Of a DNA stretch of 13,167 nucleotides, positions 5,975 to 13,164 are shown in pieces. The stretch is taken from NCBI GenBank assembly GCA_934725105.1, contig CAKVBD010000047.1:1-13167 (forward strand), written 5' to 3'. How positions within the stretch are numbered: position 1 is the stretch's first letter; the number at the start of each line of letters is the position of its first letter. The notes beneath the pieces are model-generated. The model ran no database searches, was not told where the DNA came from, and saw only the letters and a list, made by a program, of their open reading frames with translations. A program made the translations under genes and the position numbers. Origin of the DNA: an uncultured Bulleidia sp. (lineage in GTDB: Bacteria; Bacillota_I; Bacilli_A; Erysipelotrichales; Erysipelotrichaceae).

Positions 5975-7218
5975 CATTCATGACGCAATGCTTCAATTGG
6001 ATCAAGATTTGCTGCTTTATAGCTTGGCAGTAAACCAAAGATGATGCCAATTGCCATGGAGAATAGAACAGATAATAGAGAAGCTGGAACACTAATGGAT
6101 ACTGGAGTACCGTTTAACATGGATATCAGCTGCGCTAGGCCGATTCCGGTAAATACACCAACAATACCACCAATGGAAGTTAATACAACGGCTTCTGTCA
6201 AGAATTGAGACATGATTGCTTTCTTTCTAGCACCAATGGCTTTCTTTAAGCCAATTTCTCCTGTTCTTTCCGTAACTGTAACAAGCATAATATTCATAAC
6301 GCCAATACCACCAACAAGTAATGAAATACCAGCAATCCAGATTAGCATCGCATTTGTTGACTGTGATAGAGACTGGATGTCTTTTGCCTGCTTGAGCAAG
6401 TCTTGTGCCTTGTATTGAATGCTGGATGAAGAAACATATGTATTTAAGATGTTTGCGGCTTCTTTTCCAACAGATGTCATATTGGAAGTTGCATCAACTT
6501 TTAATATTGCATTCTGTGGTTCATCAAACTGATAGAAAATAGGCCATGATTCTGATGGTACATATACTTTTGAACCTGAAGATTGATTGTATGTCCAATA
6601 GTCATCGATACTGTCCATAGATGGTTCAAACTTTTCTTTATCTGCACATACACCAACAATTGTGAATGGTATATTTTTGATTTCGATTGTCTTGCCAATT
6701 GGATCTGTTTCTCCAAAGAGAAGCTGTGCACTCGTCTCATCTAATACCGCAACTTGTGCATAGTGCTTGTTATCTGCATCTGTAATGCCTCTTCCTTTTT
6801 TGATGGTTAGTCCTGCAATAGAGAAATAATCCTGTTGAACACCAAGAATATATCCACCATCCAGTGAAGTATTATTACGGTAGATTGTCTGATAATTCTG
6901 CCTGGAACGATACAGCGTAGCACCTTCAACGTGATCAATTGATCTTAAAGATTCTAGTGTTTCTTCAGAAACAACTGGAATTCCACCTGGTAAACCGGAA
7001 TCAAAGGAGTATTCCCAATCATCCTGGTATAAAGACACTTTCACTGTGTTATCTCCAGAACCAATCAGATTCTTTTCAATCTGATCATTTGTTCCTTTGA
7101 TAGTAGAAACAATAGCGATAATGGAAGCAATACCAATAATAATTCCTAGCATTGTCAAGAAGGAACGCATTTTGTGTGCGAAGATTCCACGGAATGATAA
7201 ACGAATATTTTCAATCAT
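5974..7218 (-). CDS. ABC exporter permease, MacB/YknZ type (FtsX family)
   Basis: The 414-residue protein has the standard MacB-like layout: one N-terminal membrane helix (about 20-40, within SFLTMLGIIIGIASIIAIVS), a large extracytoplasmic domain (about 42-285), then three membrane helices (about 292-314, 342-365 and 380-400) forming the FtsX core. The conserved cytoplasmic loop VTERTGEIGLKKAIGAR (about 315-331) and the ending LDPIEALRHE are family hallmarks. It should dimerise and work with the ATPase encoded two genes upstream. Its ATG overlaps the stop of adaptor 2 (ATGA), and AGGAGG sits 4-5 bases upstream, so translation is coupled. The likely role is export or mechanotransmission for a peptide, drug or lipid. 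The substrate cannot be read from sequence. It is the last gene of the operon. Confidence 0.92.
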   Translation of the reverse strand: MIENIRLSFRGIFAHKMRSFLTMLGIIIGIASIIAIVSTIKGTNDQIEKNLIGSGDNTVKVSLYQDDWEYSFDSGLPGGIPVVSEETLESLRSIDHVEGATLYRSRQNYQTIYRNNTSLDGGYILGVQQDYFSIAGLTIKKGRGITDADNKHYAQVAVLDETSAQLLFGETDPIGKTIEIKNIPFTIVGVCADKEKFEPSMDSIDDYWTYNQSSGSKVYVPSESWPIFYQFDEPQNAILKVDATSNMTSVGKEAANILNTYVSSSSIQYKAQDLLKQAKDIQSLSQSTNAMLIWIAGISLLVGGIGVMNIMLVTVTERTGEIGLKKAIGARKKAIMSQFLTEAVVLTSIGGIVGVFTGIGLAQLISMLNGTPVSISVPASLLSVLFSMAIGIIFGLLPSYKAANLDPIEALRHE

Positions 7219-9047
7219 AATGCCTCCTGTGAAGAATTCTTTGTCTTGATTCCTTCTTTTGCGTTTTTACTGTAAGCAAATGCAATGTAGTCTGTATCGG
7301 AAAGACCATCTTTGATTTCAATCGTATCTCCCCAGACAATCTTGCCAATTGTTACGTATTGTTTCTTCAGCTTTCCATGATCATCTTTAAATACATAGTA
7401 TTTATTTCCATCTTGTCTGACATATGCTTTTGACAGCCAGATGGAACTTGTTGTATCGGCTGCATCAGTGCTGAGAGTCAATTCTAGGTATTCACCTAAC
7501 TGTAGAGATGTGGAATCTTCTACATATGCTTCGAATCCATAGTAGCTGACGTTTGGATTGCCAGAGCCGTTATAGTAATTGTTTCCAGAGGCAGGGACAG
7601 TATCAATACTGTCGATCGTAGCAGTAATTGTATTGCCGCTTGTCCAGCTGTAACCTGAAATCGTATCGCCTGTTTTAATCTGATCAAGCATTAATTCACT
7701 GACAGTTCCCTGGATGTATGTTCCTTGTCCACCAGCAACTTCTAAGAATGCACTGCCATCTTGCGGAGGATTGGATACATCGCCAACTTTACGCACAACA
7801 CCATTTCTTTTTGCACGTACAACACCATCACTTAACAGCTCCTTGCTTTCATTTAAGGAAAGCTGTGCTTTTCTTAAATCCAGATCAAGTGTTTTGAGCT
7901 GGTATTTTTTATCACGGATTGCTTTTGCGAGTTCAACCTGCGTATAGCCATTTGGATCAAATTCCGGCTCCTGTTCGATTTCTTGTTCGATTTCTTCGTA
8001 TCTTTGTTCTTCTTTTGTATGAGAAATCACAGAATACATGTCACCTTCATTCATAGATTGCGTGGATGCAAACTTATCACTGCGAACAAGCCAGGAAGAA
8101 TCAACTTCCCATTCATCTGCATCATTTTTTGCATATACATCAAATCTGAAGTATTGATTCTGATCTGCGTTGTCTAAAAAGAGTTTTCCATAAACAATAC
8201 CATTGTCTGTATTTTCACTTTCTTCACAAAGCTTGAAGACATATGGATTCTTTTTGGTGCCTGCTAAATTGATTTCTTCAGCAGGGATTGGCTGGGAATC
8301 ATTGATGTATTCCACCGCATCTTTTGCATCATATGCATTTGTTGAACCATCTGTATATGTATAAGCAATCCAGTACCAGCATGCTTTTCCATATTCTTTA
8401 GAAATTCTTTCTTCCTGCCACAATGATGGTTCATCCATTGGGCCTTTTTCAGGTGCAATATTTTCAGAAAAATCATCACTGTCTGTAGAAGCATAATAAA
8501 TCTTATAGGAAGCAATATTCTTTTCTGCCTGTGAAAGAGAAAGAATATATGGAGAGAATCCATTTTCATCTTTTTCAGGAATGGAAGGTAGAGGTACAGG
8601 TTTTGGATCAGGTGCTTCTGTTGGTTCAGGCATTGGTGTTGCATCAGGGATAGGTGTTGTATTTAACAGCTTTTTTAATTCGTGTTCTGCAAGTGTAATC
8701 GCATTTTGTGTTTTTTCAACTTCTAATTGATTAGAGTCTACAGAACTTTGTAATGTGGTTAAGTCATAAGATAATAGTGGATCACCTTTGCTGACTTGCT
8801 GACCTTCTGAAACAAATATCTGCGTAATTGTTTTAGAGGCATCATAGAAGATTGACTGTGTATCACTGTTGGATACAAATCCTGTTGAAGTAGAAGGGCT
8901 ATCCCAGTAGCCTGTATTTAGTGAAGCAACGGAATTGACTTCAATCGTATTTGTTGAATCCATGTAGATCTTGACACCAACGATTGTTCCGATGGCAACG
9001 GCACATACAGATGTGATAATGACTCCTTTTTTTACAGAAGGTTTCAT
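7215..9047 (-). CDS. HlyD/YknX-type membrane fusion adaptor with a large hairpin insertion (adaptor 2)
   Basis: The 610-residue protein is about 220 residues longer than adaptor 1 of the same operon. It has an N-terminal membrane helix (about 8-26), the first lipoyl half (VSEGQQVSKGDPLLSYD, about 79-95) and helix 1 of the hairpin (about 98-127). A proline-rich linker follows (about 131-157, repeats of P-x-P), then about 200 residues of acidic, aromatic-rich globular sequence (158-360). After these come helix 2 (about 367-402), the second lipoyl half (VVRAKRNGVVRKVGDV), a beta-barrel (about 445-525) and the membrane-proximal domain. The insertion sits where a normal adaptor has its hairpin tip. 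Start ATG 9047 is preceded by AAGGAGG at ideal spacing and overlaps the ATPase stop (ATGA). The 3' end overlaps the permease start the same way. The protein presumably bridges the permease to the cell wall or an extracellular partner. The role of the insert is unknown. Confidence 0.88.
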   Translation of the reverse strand: MKPSVKKGVIITSVCAVAIGTIVGVKIYMDSTNTIEVNSVASLNTGYWDSPSTSTGFVSNSDTQSIFYDASKTITQIFVSEGQQVSKGDPLLSYDLTTLQSSVDSNQLEVEKTQNAITLAEHELKKLLNTTPIPDATPMPEPTEAPDPKPVPLPSIPEKDENGFSPYILSLSQAEKNIASYKIYYASTDSDDFSENIAPEKGPMDEPSLWQEERISKEYGKACWYWIAYTYTDGSTNAYDAKDAVEYINDSQPIPAEEINLAGTKKNPYVFKLCEESENTDNGIVYGKLFLDNADQNQYFRFDVYAKNDADEWEVDSSWLVRSDKFASTQSMNEGDMYSVISHTKEEQRYEEIEQEIEQEPEFDPNGYTQVELAKAIRDKKYQLKTLDLDLRKAQLSLNESKELLSDGVVRAKRNGVVRKVGDVSNPPQDGSAFLEVAGGQGTYIQGTVSELMLDQIKTGDTISGYSWTSGNTITATIDSIDTVPASGNNYYNGSGNPNVSYYGFEAYVEDSTSLQLGEYLELTLSTDAADTTSSIWLSKAYVRQDGNKYYVFKDDHGKLKKQYVTIGKIVWGDTIEIKDGLSDTDYIAFAYSKNAKEGIKTKNSSQEAL

Positions 9048-9730
9048 ATTGTTCCTCCTTGCTTATTTTCAATAATTTCACCATCAATGATATGAAGTGT
9101 CTTTTTTGCATGGGATGCAACATTTGCATCATGCGTAATCATAATGATCGTAACACCTTCATCATTTAATGATTGAAATAATTCCATGACCTGTTTTCCG
9201 CTTGCCTGATCTAATGCACCTGTTGGTTCATCCGCAAGCAGAATTTTAGGATGATTGATAATTGCGCGAGCAATCGCAACTCGTTGTTTCTGACCACCAG
9301 ATAACTGGTTTGGTTTAAAGGAAACTCTATCTCCAAGACCAACTTTATTCAATGCATCTTGTGCTCTCTCTTTTCTTTCTTCTTTGCTGACACCTGCATA
9401 AATCAAAGGGAGTGCAACGTTTTCCTGTGCTGTTTCAGCACTGAGAAGATTGAAGTTCTGAAATACGAACCCAATCTTATGCAGACGCAGATCACTTAAA
9501 GCATTGTCATTCATTTTTGAAATATCTTCATTGTCAAAAAGATAAGTTCCATCACTCATACGATCAAGACAGCCAATGATGTTCATTAGTGTTGTTTTAC
9601 CAGAGCCGCTAGGTCCCATGATTGCGATATAATCACCTTCATTTACCTGTAAACTGACATCTTTTAAAACAGGAACGATCATTGGTTCTTTTCCATAGTT
9701 TTTATAGATGTTCTTTAAATCAAGAAGCAT
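9044..9730 (-). CDS. ABC transporter ATP-binding protein, MacB/LolD/YknY type
   Basis: The 228-residue ATPase is complete: Walker A GPSGSGKTT (39-47), Q-loop Q91 in FVFQNFNLL, signature LSGGQ (143-147), Walker B ILLADEP (163-169) with catalytic E168, D-loop GALD, and H-loop H200 in MITHD. The length and NFNLL...ENV sequence are typical of the LolD/MacB/FtsE branch that powers FtsX-like permeases. I chose ATG 9730 (MLLDLKNIYKNYG), 8 bases after GGATGG, because family members begin this way. ATG 9742 would add MVKR. The gene overlaps the end of adaptor 1 by 11 bases, and its stop overlaps the adaptor 2 start. It is expected to energise the permease encoded at 5974-7218. Confidence 0.95.
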   Translation of the reverse strand: MLLDLKNIYKNYGKEPMIVPVLKDVSLQVNEGDYIAIMGPSGSGKTTLMNIIGCLDRMSDGTYLFDNEDISKMNDNALSDLRLHKIGFVFQNFNLLSAETAQENVALPLIYAGVSKEERKERAQDALNKVGLGDRVSFKPNQLSGGQKQRVAIARAIINHPKILLADEPTGALDQASGKQVMELFQSLNDEGVTIIMITHDANVASHAKKTLHIIDGEIIENKQGGTI

Positions 9731-10892
9731 ACGTTTCACCATCCGTTTCCATCTGGTATTCTGTTGTTGTTTTCATGCCTTCCTTATAAGAATCATCTAC
9801 CCATGCAATATAGTCATCTTTGCTTAAGCCAGACTTGATTTCTGTTGTATACATTTCATCATCTGTTTCACCAAGTTCAACTTTTCTTTTCTTCAGCTTT
9901 TCATTTTCAGAAACCCATACATATGGATCACCATTATCATCATAGGCAATAAAGCTAGAATCCAGCCAGATACCTTGTTTAACACTGGATTGACCATTAT
10001 CTGGTTCAATATATACATGCTGCCCGAGCATTAGACCATCATTGTTATCTAAAGTGACATAGAAAGGGTATTTAGAAGCAGATTCTCCAGAATCAGATCC
10101 ATAGTAGTAATTGTTATTATCTGTCTGTGGTTCTGTTTCTACTTTTGTGACAGTTCCTTTATAAATCTGATCTTCATTGATTCTGCTTCTAACAATAACA
10201 GAACTTCCTTCAGAAATAGATCCCATTTCACTGATTGTACCTTTGACTCTGAATTCACCTGTCTGTGTAATAGAAATCAATGGTTTTGTATTTCCATTCT
10301 GGTCTGTTCCGCCATCTCTGTTAACTTCTTTAATGATGCCGTCAATTGTGGCAGTGACTGTGGAAGTTTCAATCTGCTTGTTTAATTGATCGATTTCTGT
10401 CTGTGTGGACTTGATTGTATTCTGTGCCTGACGGATCGCATAGTTTGCATCATTGATACGCGCCTGAATTTCAACTTTGTCACCACCATTATTGATTTCT
10501 GTTTTGTAATCAGCAATGGTATTGTTCTGTGCTTCAATTTCGTTGTTTTGTGCTTCGATATCTAATTTCTTCTGTGCAATGGAATTAGAAGCTTCTGTTG
10601 TGTCGTAAGAGAAGAGCTTGTCTCCTTTTTTGACTTGTTGGCCTGCTTCTACATATACATCCGCAATTGTTTTAGAACTATCTTGGTTGATATCTAATGT
10701 TTCCTGAGATTCTACAACACCGGAATAGCGATTTTCTGTGTAGGAAGAACCAGTAACAGTGGATACTTTTTGAACATAGATCGTTTCACTGCTGGAACCT
10801 GTTTGAAAGGCGTGGAGTAAAAAATAAATGCCAACAGCGGCAATCATAATACATACCGATACAATGATCGTGATTCTGGTCTTTTTTTTCAT
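9720..10892 (-). CDS. HlyD/YknX-type membrane fusion adaptor (adaptor 1)
   Basis: The 390-residue protein is anchored by one N-terminal membrane helix (about 7-27) after a basic MKKKTR start. It then has the first lipoyl half with VEAGQQVKKGDKLFSYD (about 81-97), a helical hairpin (about 100-178, Gln/Asn-rich with the repeated EAQNN), the second lipoyl half with TATIDGIIKEVNRDGG (about 180-195), a beta-barrel (about 210-295) and a membrane-proximal domain with the conserved KSGLSKDDYIAWVDDSYKEG-like ending. Length and layout are ordinary for Gram-positive YknX-like adaptors. ATG 10892 has GCAGGAG upstream. It is the first gene of the operon. It shares sequence with adaptor 2 outside the hairpin (for example NNYYYGS versus NNYYNGS), suggesting an old duplication. 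It probably forms the ring on top of the permease dimer. Confidence 0.9.
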   Translation of the reverse strand: MKKKTRITIIVSVCIMIAAVGIYFLLHAFQTGSSSETIYVQKVSTVTGSSYTENRYSGVVESQETLDINQDSSKTIADVYVEAGQQVKKGDKLFSYDTTEASNSIAQKKLDIEAQNNEIEAQNNTIADYKTEINNGGDKVEIQARINDANYAIRQAQNTIKSTQTEIDQLNKQIETSTVTATIDGIIKEVNRDGGTDQNGNTKPLISITQTGEFRVKGTISEMGSISEGSSVIVRSRINEDQIYKGTVTKVETEPQTDNNNYYYGSDSGESASKYPFYVTLDNNDGLMLGQHVYIEPDNGQSSVKQGIWLDSSFIAYDDNGDPYVWVSENEKLKKRKVELGETDDEMYTTEIKSGLSKDDYIAWVDDSYKEGMKTTTEYQMETDGETYAS

Positions 10893-11016
10893 AATTATTC
10901 TCCTGCATTTTTACAAAATTATTATCTGTTATCTATGTTTAAATTGCACGTCTATTAATATAAAATTAATAATTTTTCAAAAATGCTGAAGTGTATATTT
11001 CTTTTTGTATGGATTT

Positions 11017-11025
11017 TGGTAGAAT
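11017..11025 (+). promoter_or_regulatory. Extended -10 promoter of the ion transporter gene
   Basis: TGGTAGAAT gives TG-N-TAGAAT, an extended -10, with no strong -35. Transcription would start near 11032, just ahead of the GAAAGGGG ribosome binding site. This also argues against an upstream start at 10983 for the following gene. Confidence 0.45.
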
Positions 11026-11048
11026 ATTCGAGATTGAAAGGGGATTAT

Positions 11049-12317
11049 ATGACGTTTGCGTTGATTTTATTTGCTGGAATGTACGTGTGTCTACTGGCAC
11101 TTCCAGATTATCGATATATTACAGCGTTAGTAACTGCATGTATTTTTGTGGTAACAGGAATATTGCCTGTTTCAAAAGTGTTCTTTGCGGTTGACTGGAA
11201 TATCATTTTAATGCTTTCAGGTATCATGATTGTTGTGGAATTGTTTATTGAAAGCAACATGTCTATGAGAATGGCTGAAAAGTTATTGAAGATTGTTCCA
11301 AATGTAAAGTGGGCAGTTGTTGCCTTATCTTTATTTGCAGGAGTAGTCAGTGCATTTGTAGATAATGTTGCGACTGTCTTGATGGTTGCACCAATTGGAT
11401 TGGAAGTATGTAGAAAACTGGATACAAATCCAGTACCTGTCATTATTTCTATTGCGGTATCAAGTAACCTGCAGGGTGCAGCAACACTTGTTGGAGATAC
11501 GACAAGTATTCTTCTAGGTGCTGCAGCAAATATGAGTTTTAATGATTTCTTTGTGTTTTTAGGAAGACCATCGATCTGTCTGCCTACAGAAGTTGGGGCG
11601 TTGATGACAATTCCTATTCTTCTATATATTTTTAGAAAAAACAGTGATCCGGTACATCAGGAAGTCACAACTGTTGTAGAAGATCATGTTCCATCTGTAT
11701 TGATGGTTGGTGTTGTGCTGTCTTTGATTTTTGCCAGCCAGTTTCCAGATAAGCCAGCAATTACAAATGGTTTGATCTGTATGGCATTTGCGGTTATTGG
11801 ATGTATATATGAAAGTATCCGTCAAAAGAGTACAGCATTCCTTGTAGAAATCTTTAAAGAAAAATTTGATTATCAGACATTACTATTATTAGCTGGTTTG
11901 TTTATTGTTATCGCCGGTATTACAGAAGCAGGTGTAATTGACGCGATTGCTGAAGCGTTTGTTAAGGTTGGTGGAAATTCCTTGTTTGGCATGTATACGT
12001 TAATCGTATTTGCTTCTGTCGTAATAAGTGCATTTGTGGATAATATTCCATATGTTGCGACAATGCTTCCTGTTGTCAGTGGTATTGCATCATCCATGGG
12101 TGTAGAACCATATCTTCTGTATTTTGGATTATTGATTGGAGCTACGCTTGGTGGAAACTTGACACCAGTAGGAGCATCCGCAAATATCACAGGTATTGGT
12201 ATTCTTCAAAAAGAAGGATATGAAGTCAGTACAAAAGATTTTATGAGAATTGGTGTTCCATTTACTTTAGTAGCAGTGTTATCTGGCTATATTGTTAACT
12301 GGATTTTCTGGTCTTAG
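11049..12317 (+). CDS. Ion transporter superfamily permease (ArsB/NhaD/CitM-like)
   Basis: The 422-residue integral membrane protein has around ten or eleven predicted helices. The two halves repeat a motif: SAFVDNVATVLMVAPIG at about residue 102 and SAFVDNIPYVATMLPVV at about 327. Each is followed by a glycine-rich hairpin (GAATLVGDTTSILLGAAANM and GATLGGNLTPVGASANI). This inverted-repeat layout is the mark of the ion transporter superfamily that includes ArsB, NhaD, CitM and the SLC13 carriers. The substrate could be a carboxylate, arsenite or Na+/H+, and sequence alone does not decide. There is no arsR or arsC beside it, which argues against a dedicated arsenic role. I start it at ATG 11049 because GAAAGGGG lies 6 bases upstream and the extended -10 is only about 30 bases away. 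The frame remains open to 10983. It is divergent from the ABC operon and ends at a strong terminator. Confidence 0.88.
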   Translation: MTFALILFAGMYVCLLALPDYRYITALVTACIFVVTGILPVSKVFFAVDWNIILMLSGIMIVVELFIESNMSMRMAEKLLKIVPNVKWAVVALSLFAGVVSAFVDNVATVLMVAPIGLEVCRKLDTNPVPVIISIAVSSNLQGAATLVGDTTSILLGAAANMSFNDFFVFLGRPSICLPTEVGALMTIPILLYIFRKNSDPVHQEVTTVVEDHVPSVLMVGVVLSLIFASQFPDKPAITNGLICMAFAVIGCIYESIRQKSTAFLVEIFKEKFDYQTLLLLAGLFIVIAGITEAGVIDAIAEAFVKVGGNSLFGMYTLIVFASVVISAFVDNIPYVATMLPVVSGIASSMGVEPYLLYFGLLIGATLGGNLTPVGASANITGIGILQKEGYEVSTKDFMRIGVPFTLVAVLSGYIVNWIFWS

Positions 12318-12348
12318 AAAAATGAGCAAAATTTGCTCATTTTTTTTT
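12318..12348 (+). terminator. Rho-independent terminator of the ion transporter gene
   Basis: AAAAATGAGC and GCTCATTTTT form a perfect 10-bp stem around an A/T-rich 7-base centre, followed by more T residues to 12348. It starts directly after the stop codon. Confidence 0.92.
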
Positions 12349-12432
12349 AACGCGTATTTATGCAGAAAATAGAACTTTGGAAAATGAATGTAAAAAATAA
12401 TTGAAAATAAAACTATACAAATAAAATATATT

Positions 12433-12441
12433 TGCTATAAT
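12433..12441 (+). promoter_or_regulatory. Extended -10 promoter-like element upstream of the tRNA cluster
   Basis: TGCTATAAT is a perfect extended -10 (TG-N-TATAAT) without a good -35. It lies 60 bases upstream of the main tRNA promoter and could be a second promoter for the cluster or drive a short leader ORF at 12472. Confidence 0.4.
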
Positions 12442-12471
12442 AAACAAGCGCCAAGGGTTTGGTTAAAAAGA

Positions 12472-12531
12472 ATGAAAAAAATGTTTAAAAAAACACTTGC
12501 ATTCTTCAAAAAAGTTTGGTATATTATTTAG
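12472..12531 (+). CDS. Possible 19-residue cationic leader peptide
   Basis: ATG 12472 to TAG 12529 encodes MKKMFKKTLAFFKKVWYII, a basic and aromatic peptide that could form an amphipathic helix. The extended -10 at 12433 lies 30 bases upstream. The ribosome binding site is poor (AAGGG is too far away), and the ORF overlaps the main tRNA promoter, so it may be chance in A-rich DNA. Confidence 0.15.
   Translation: MKKMFKKTLAFFKKVWYII
12497..12525 (+). promoter_or_regulatory. Main promoter of the tRNA cluster
   Basis: TTGCAT (12497-12502), a 17-base spacer and TATATT (12520-12525) form a strong promoter ending 24 bases before tRNA-Arg. The same -35 and a TTTGG-TATAyT junction occur in the promoter of the other tRNA operon (2796-2823). 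Confidence 0.75.
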
Positions 12532-12549
12532 GCACTGTTCAGTGTAAAC

Positions 12550-12626
12550 GCGCCGGTAGCTCAACTGGATAGAGCATTTGACTACGAATCAAAAGGTTAC
12601 GAGTTCGACTCTTGTCCGGCGCACCA
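12550..12626 (+). tRNA. tRNA-Arg (anticodon ACG)
   Basis: The 77-base cloverleaf has acceptor GCGCCGG pairing with CCGGCGC, discriminator A and an encoded CCA. Anticodon arm TTTGA-CTACGAA-TCAAA gives ACG, expected to be deaminated to ICG. It is the first gene of the seven-gene cluster. Confidence 0.97.
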
Positions 12627-12633
12627 TATTCAT

Positions 12634-12710
12634 CGGGATGTAGCACAGCTTGGTAGTGCACTTGATTTGGGATCAAGGGGTCACAGGTTCGAATCCTGCC
12701 ATCCCGACCA
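12634..12710 (+). tRNA. tRNA-Pro (anticodon TGG)
   Basis: The 77-base cloverleaf has acceptor CGGGATG pairing with CATCCCG, discriminator A and an encoded CCA. Anticodon arm CTTGA-TTTGGGA-TCAAG gives TGG. Only 7 bases separate it from tRNA-Arg. Confidence 0.97.
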
Positions 12711-12716
12711 TGTTAT

Positions 12717-12793
12717 GGCGAGGTAGCTCAGTTGGCTAGAGCGGTCGGTTCATACCCGGAAGATCGTGAGTTCGAGTCTCACCCTCGCTACCA
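12717..12793 (+). tRNA. tRNA-Met, elongator (anticodon CAT)
   Basis: The 77-base cloverleaf has acceptor GGCGAGG pairing with CCTCGCT, an encoded CCA and loop TTCATAC. The UUCAUAC loop and the position before Ile2 match the B. subtilis-type elongator Met. Oddities are a G27-A43 mismatch, a U28-G42 wobble in the anticodon stem, and A46 in the variable loop instead of the usual G. Confidence 0.9.
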
Positions 12794-12818
12794 TAACTTT
12801 TGAGAAAAGCTCAAACTT

Positions 12819-12892
12819 GGACCCTTAGCTCAGTTGGTCAGAGCTGTCGGCTCATAACCGACTGGTCGAAGGTTCGAGTCCTTCAGGGTCCA
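12819..12892 (+). tRNA. tRNA with anticodon CAT, probably Ile2 (lysidine-modified)
   Basis: The 74-base cloverleaf has acceptor GGACCCT pairing with AGGGTCC, discriminator A and no encoded CCA (CTT follows). Anticodon arm GTCGG-CTCATAA-CCGAC gives CAT. The GGACC...GGTCC acceptor and its place between Met and Ser, as in the B. subtilis cluster, point to tRNA-Ile2, the TilS substrate reading AUA. An elongator Met cannot be ruled out from sequence alone. Confidence 0.85.
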
Positions 12893-12899
12893 CTTACAT

Positions 12900-12987
12900 G
12901 GAGGAATACCCAAGTGGTTGAAGGGTCCGGTCTTGAAAACCGGTAGGTCGGGCAACCGGCGCCTGGGTTCGAATCCCAGTTCCTCCG
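12900..12987 (+). tRNA. tRNA-Ser (anticodon TGA)
   Basis: The 88-base class II cloverleaf has acceptor GGAGGAA pairing with TTCCTCC, discriminator G (typical of serine) and no encoded CCA. Anticodon arm CCGGT-CTTGAAA-ACCGG gives TGA. A long variable arm (GGTCGGGCAACCGGC region) is present. Confidence 0.97.
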
Positions 12988-13009
12988 CTTTTCTCAAAAA
13001 ATATCTTGT

Positions 13010-13086
13010 CGCGAGGTAGAGCAGCCTGGTAGCTCGTCGGGCCCATAACCCGGAGGTCGTTGGTTCAAATCCTTCCCTCGCAACCA
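13010..13086 (+). tRNA. Initiator tRNA-Met (anticodon CAT), non-canonical
   Basis: The 77-base cloverleaf has acceptor CGCGAGG opposite CCTCGCA, giving the C1-A72 mismatch that marks bacterial initiators, and an encoded CCA. The anticodon stem has the three G-C pairs (GGG/CCC) that direct binding to the P site. Two features are odd. The loop reads CCCATAA, so position 33 is C rather than the near-universal U. The T stem GTTGG/CCTTC has two adjacent U-U mismatches (50-64 and 51-63). Confidence 0.92.
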
Positions 13087-13088
13087 AT

Positions 13089-13164
13089 GGTCCTGTAGCT
13101 CAGTCGGTAGAGCAAAGGACTGAAAATCCTTGTGTCGGCAGTTCGATTCTGCCTGGGACCACCA
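13089..13164 (+). tRNA. tRNA-Phe (anticodon GAA)
   Basis: The 76-base cloverleaf has acceptor GGTCCTG pairing with TGGGACC (two G-U wobbles), discriminator A and an encoded CCA. Anticodon arm AAGGA-CTGAAAA-TCCTT gives GAA. It follows the initiator tRNA by 2 bases; the Asp gene found between them in the B. subtilis order is absent. The cluster probably continues past the right edge. Confidence 0.97.

Noticed and set aside
8264..8644. Minus-strand ORF of 126 residues inside adaptor 2
   Set aside because: It is an alternate frame of the adaptor insert, rich in His and Met with no coherent domain. The main frame continues through and has flanking conserved domains.
10893..11016. Promoter for the ABC operon (TTGAAA with TAATAG, or GTGCAA with GATAAT)
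   Set aside because: Several weak AT-rich matches exist on the minus strand and none stands out, so no single site is reported.
12830..13087. Minus-strand ORF with GFEPTTSGLWARRATRLL
   Set aside because: It is the antisense of tRNA-Ile2, Ser and fMet, another classic false protein.
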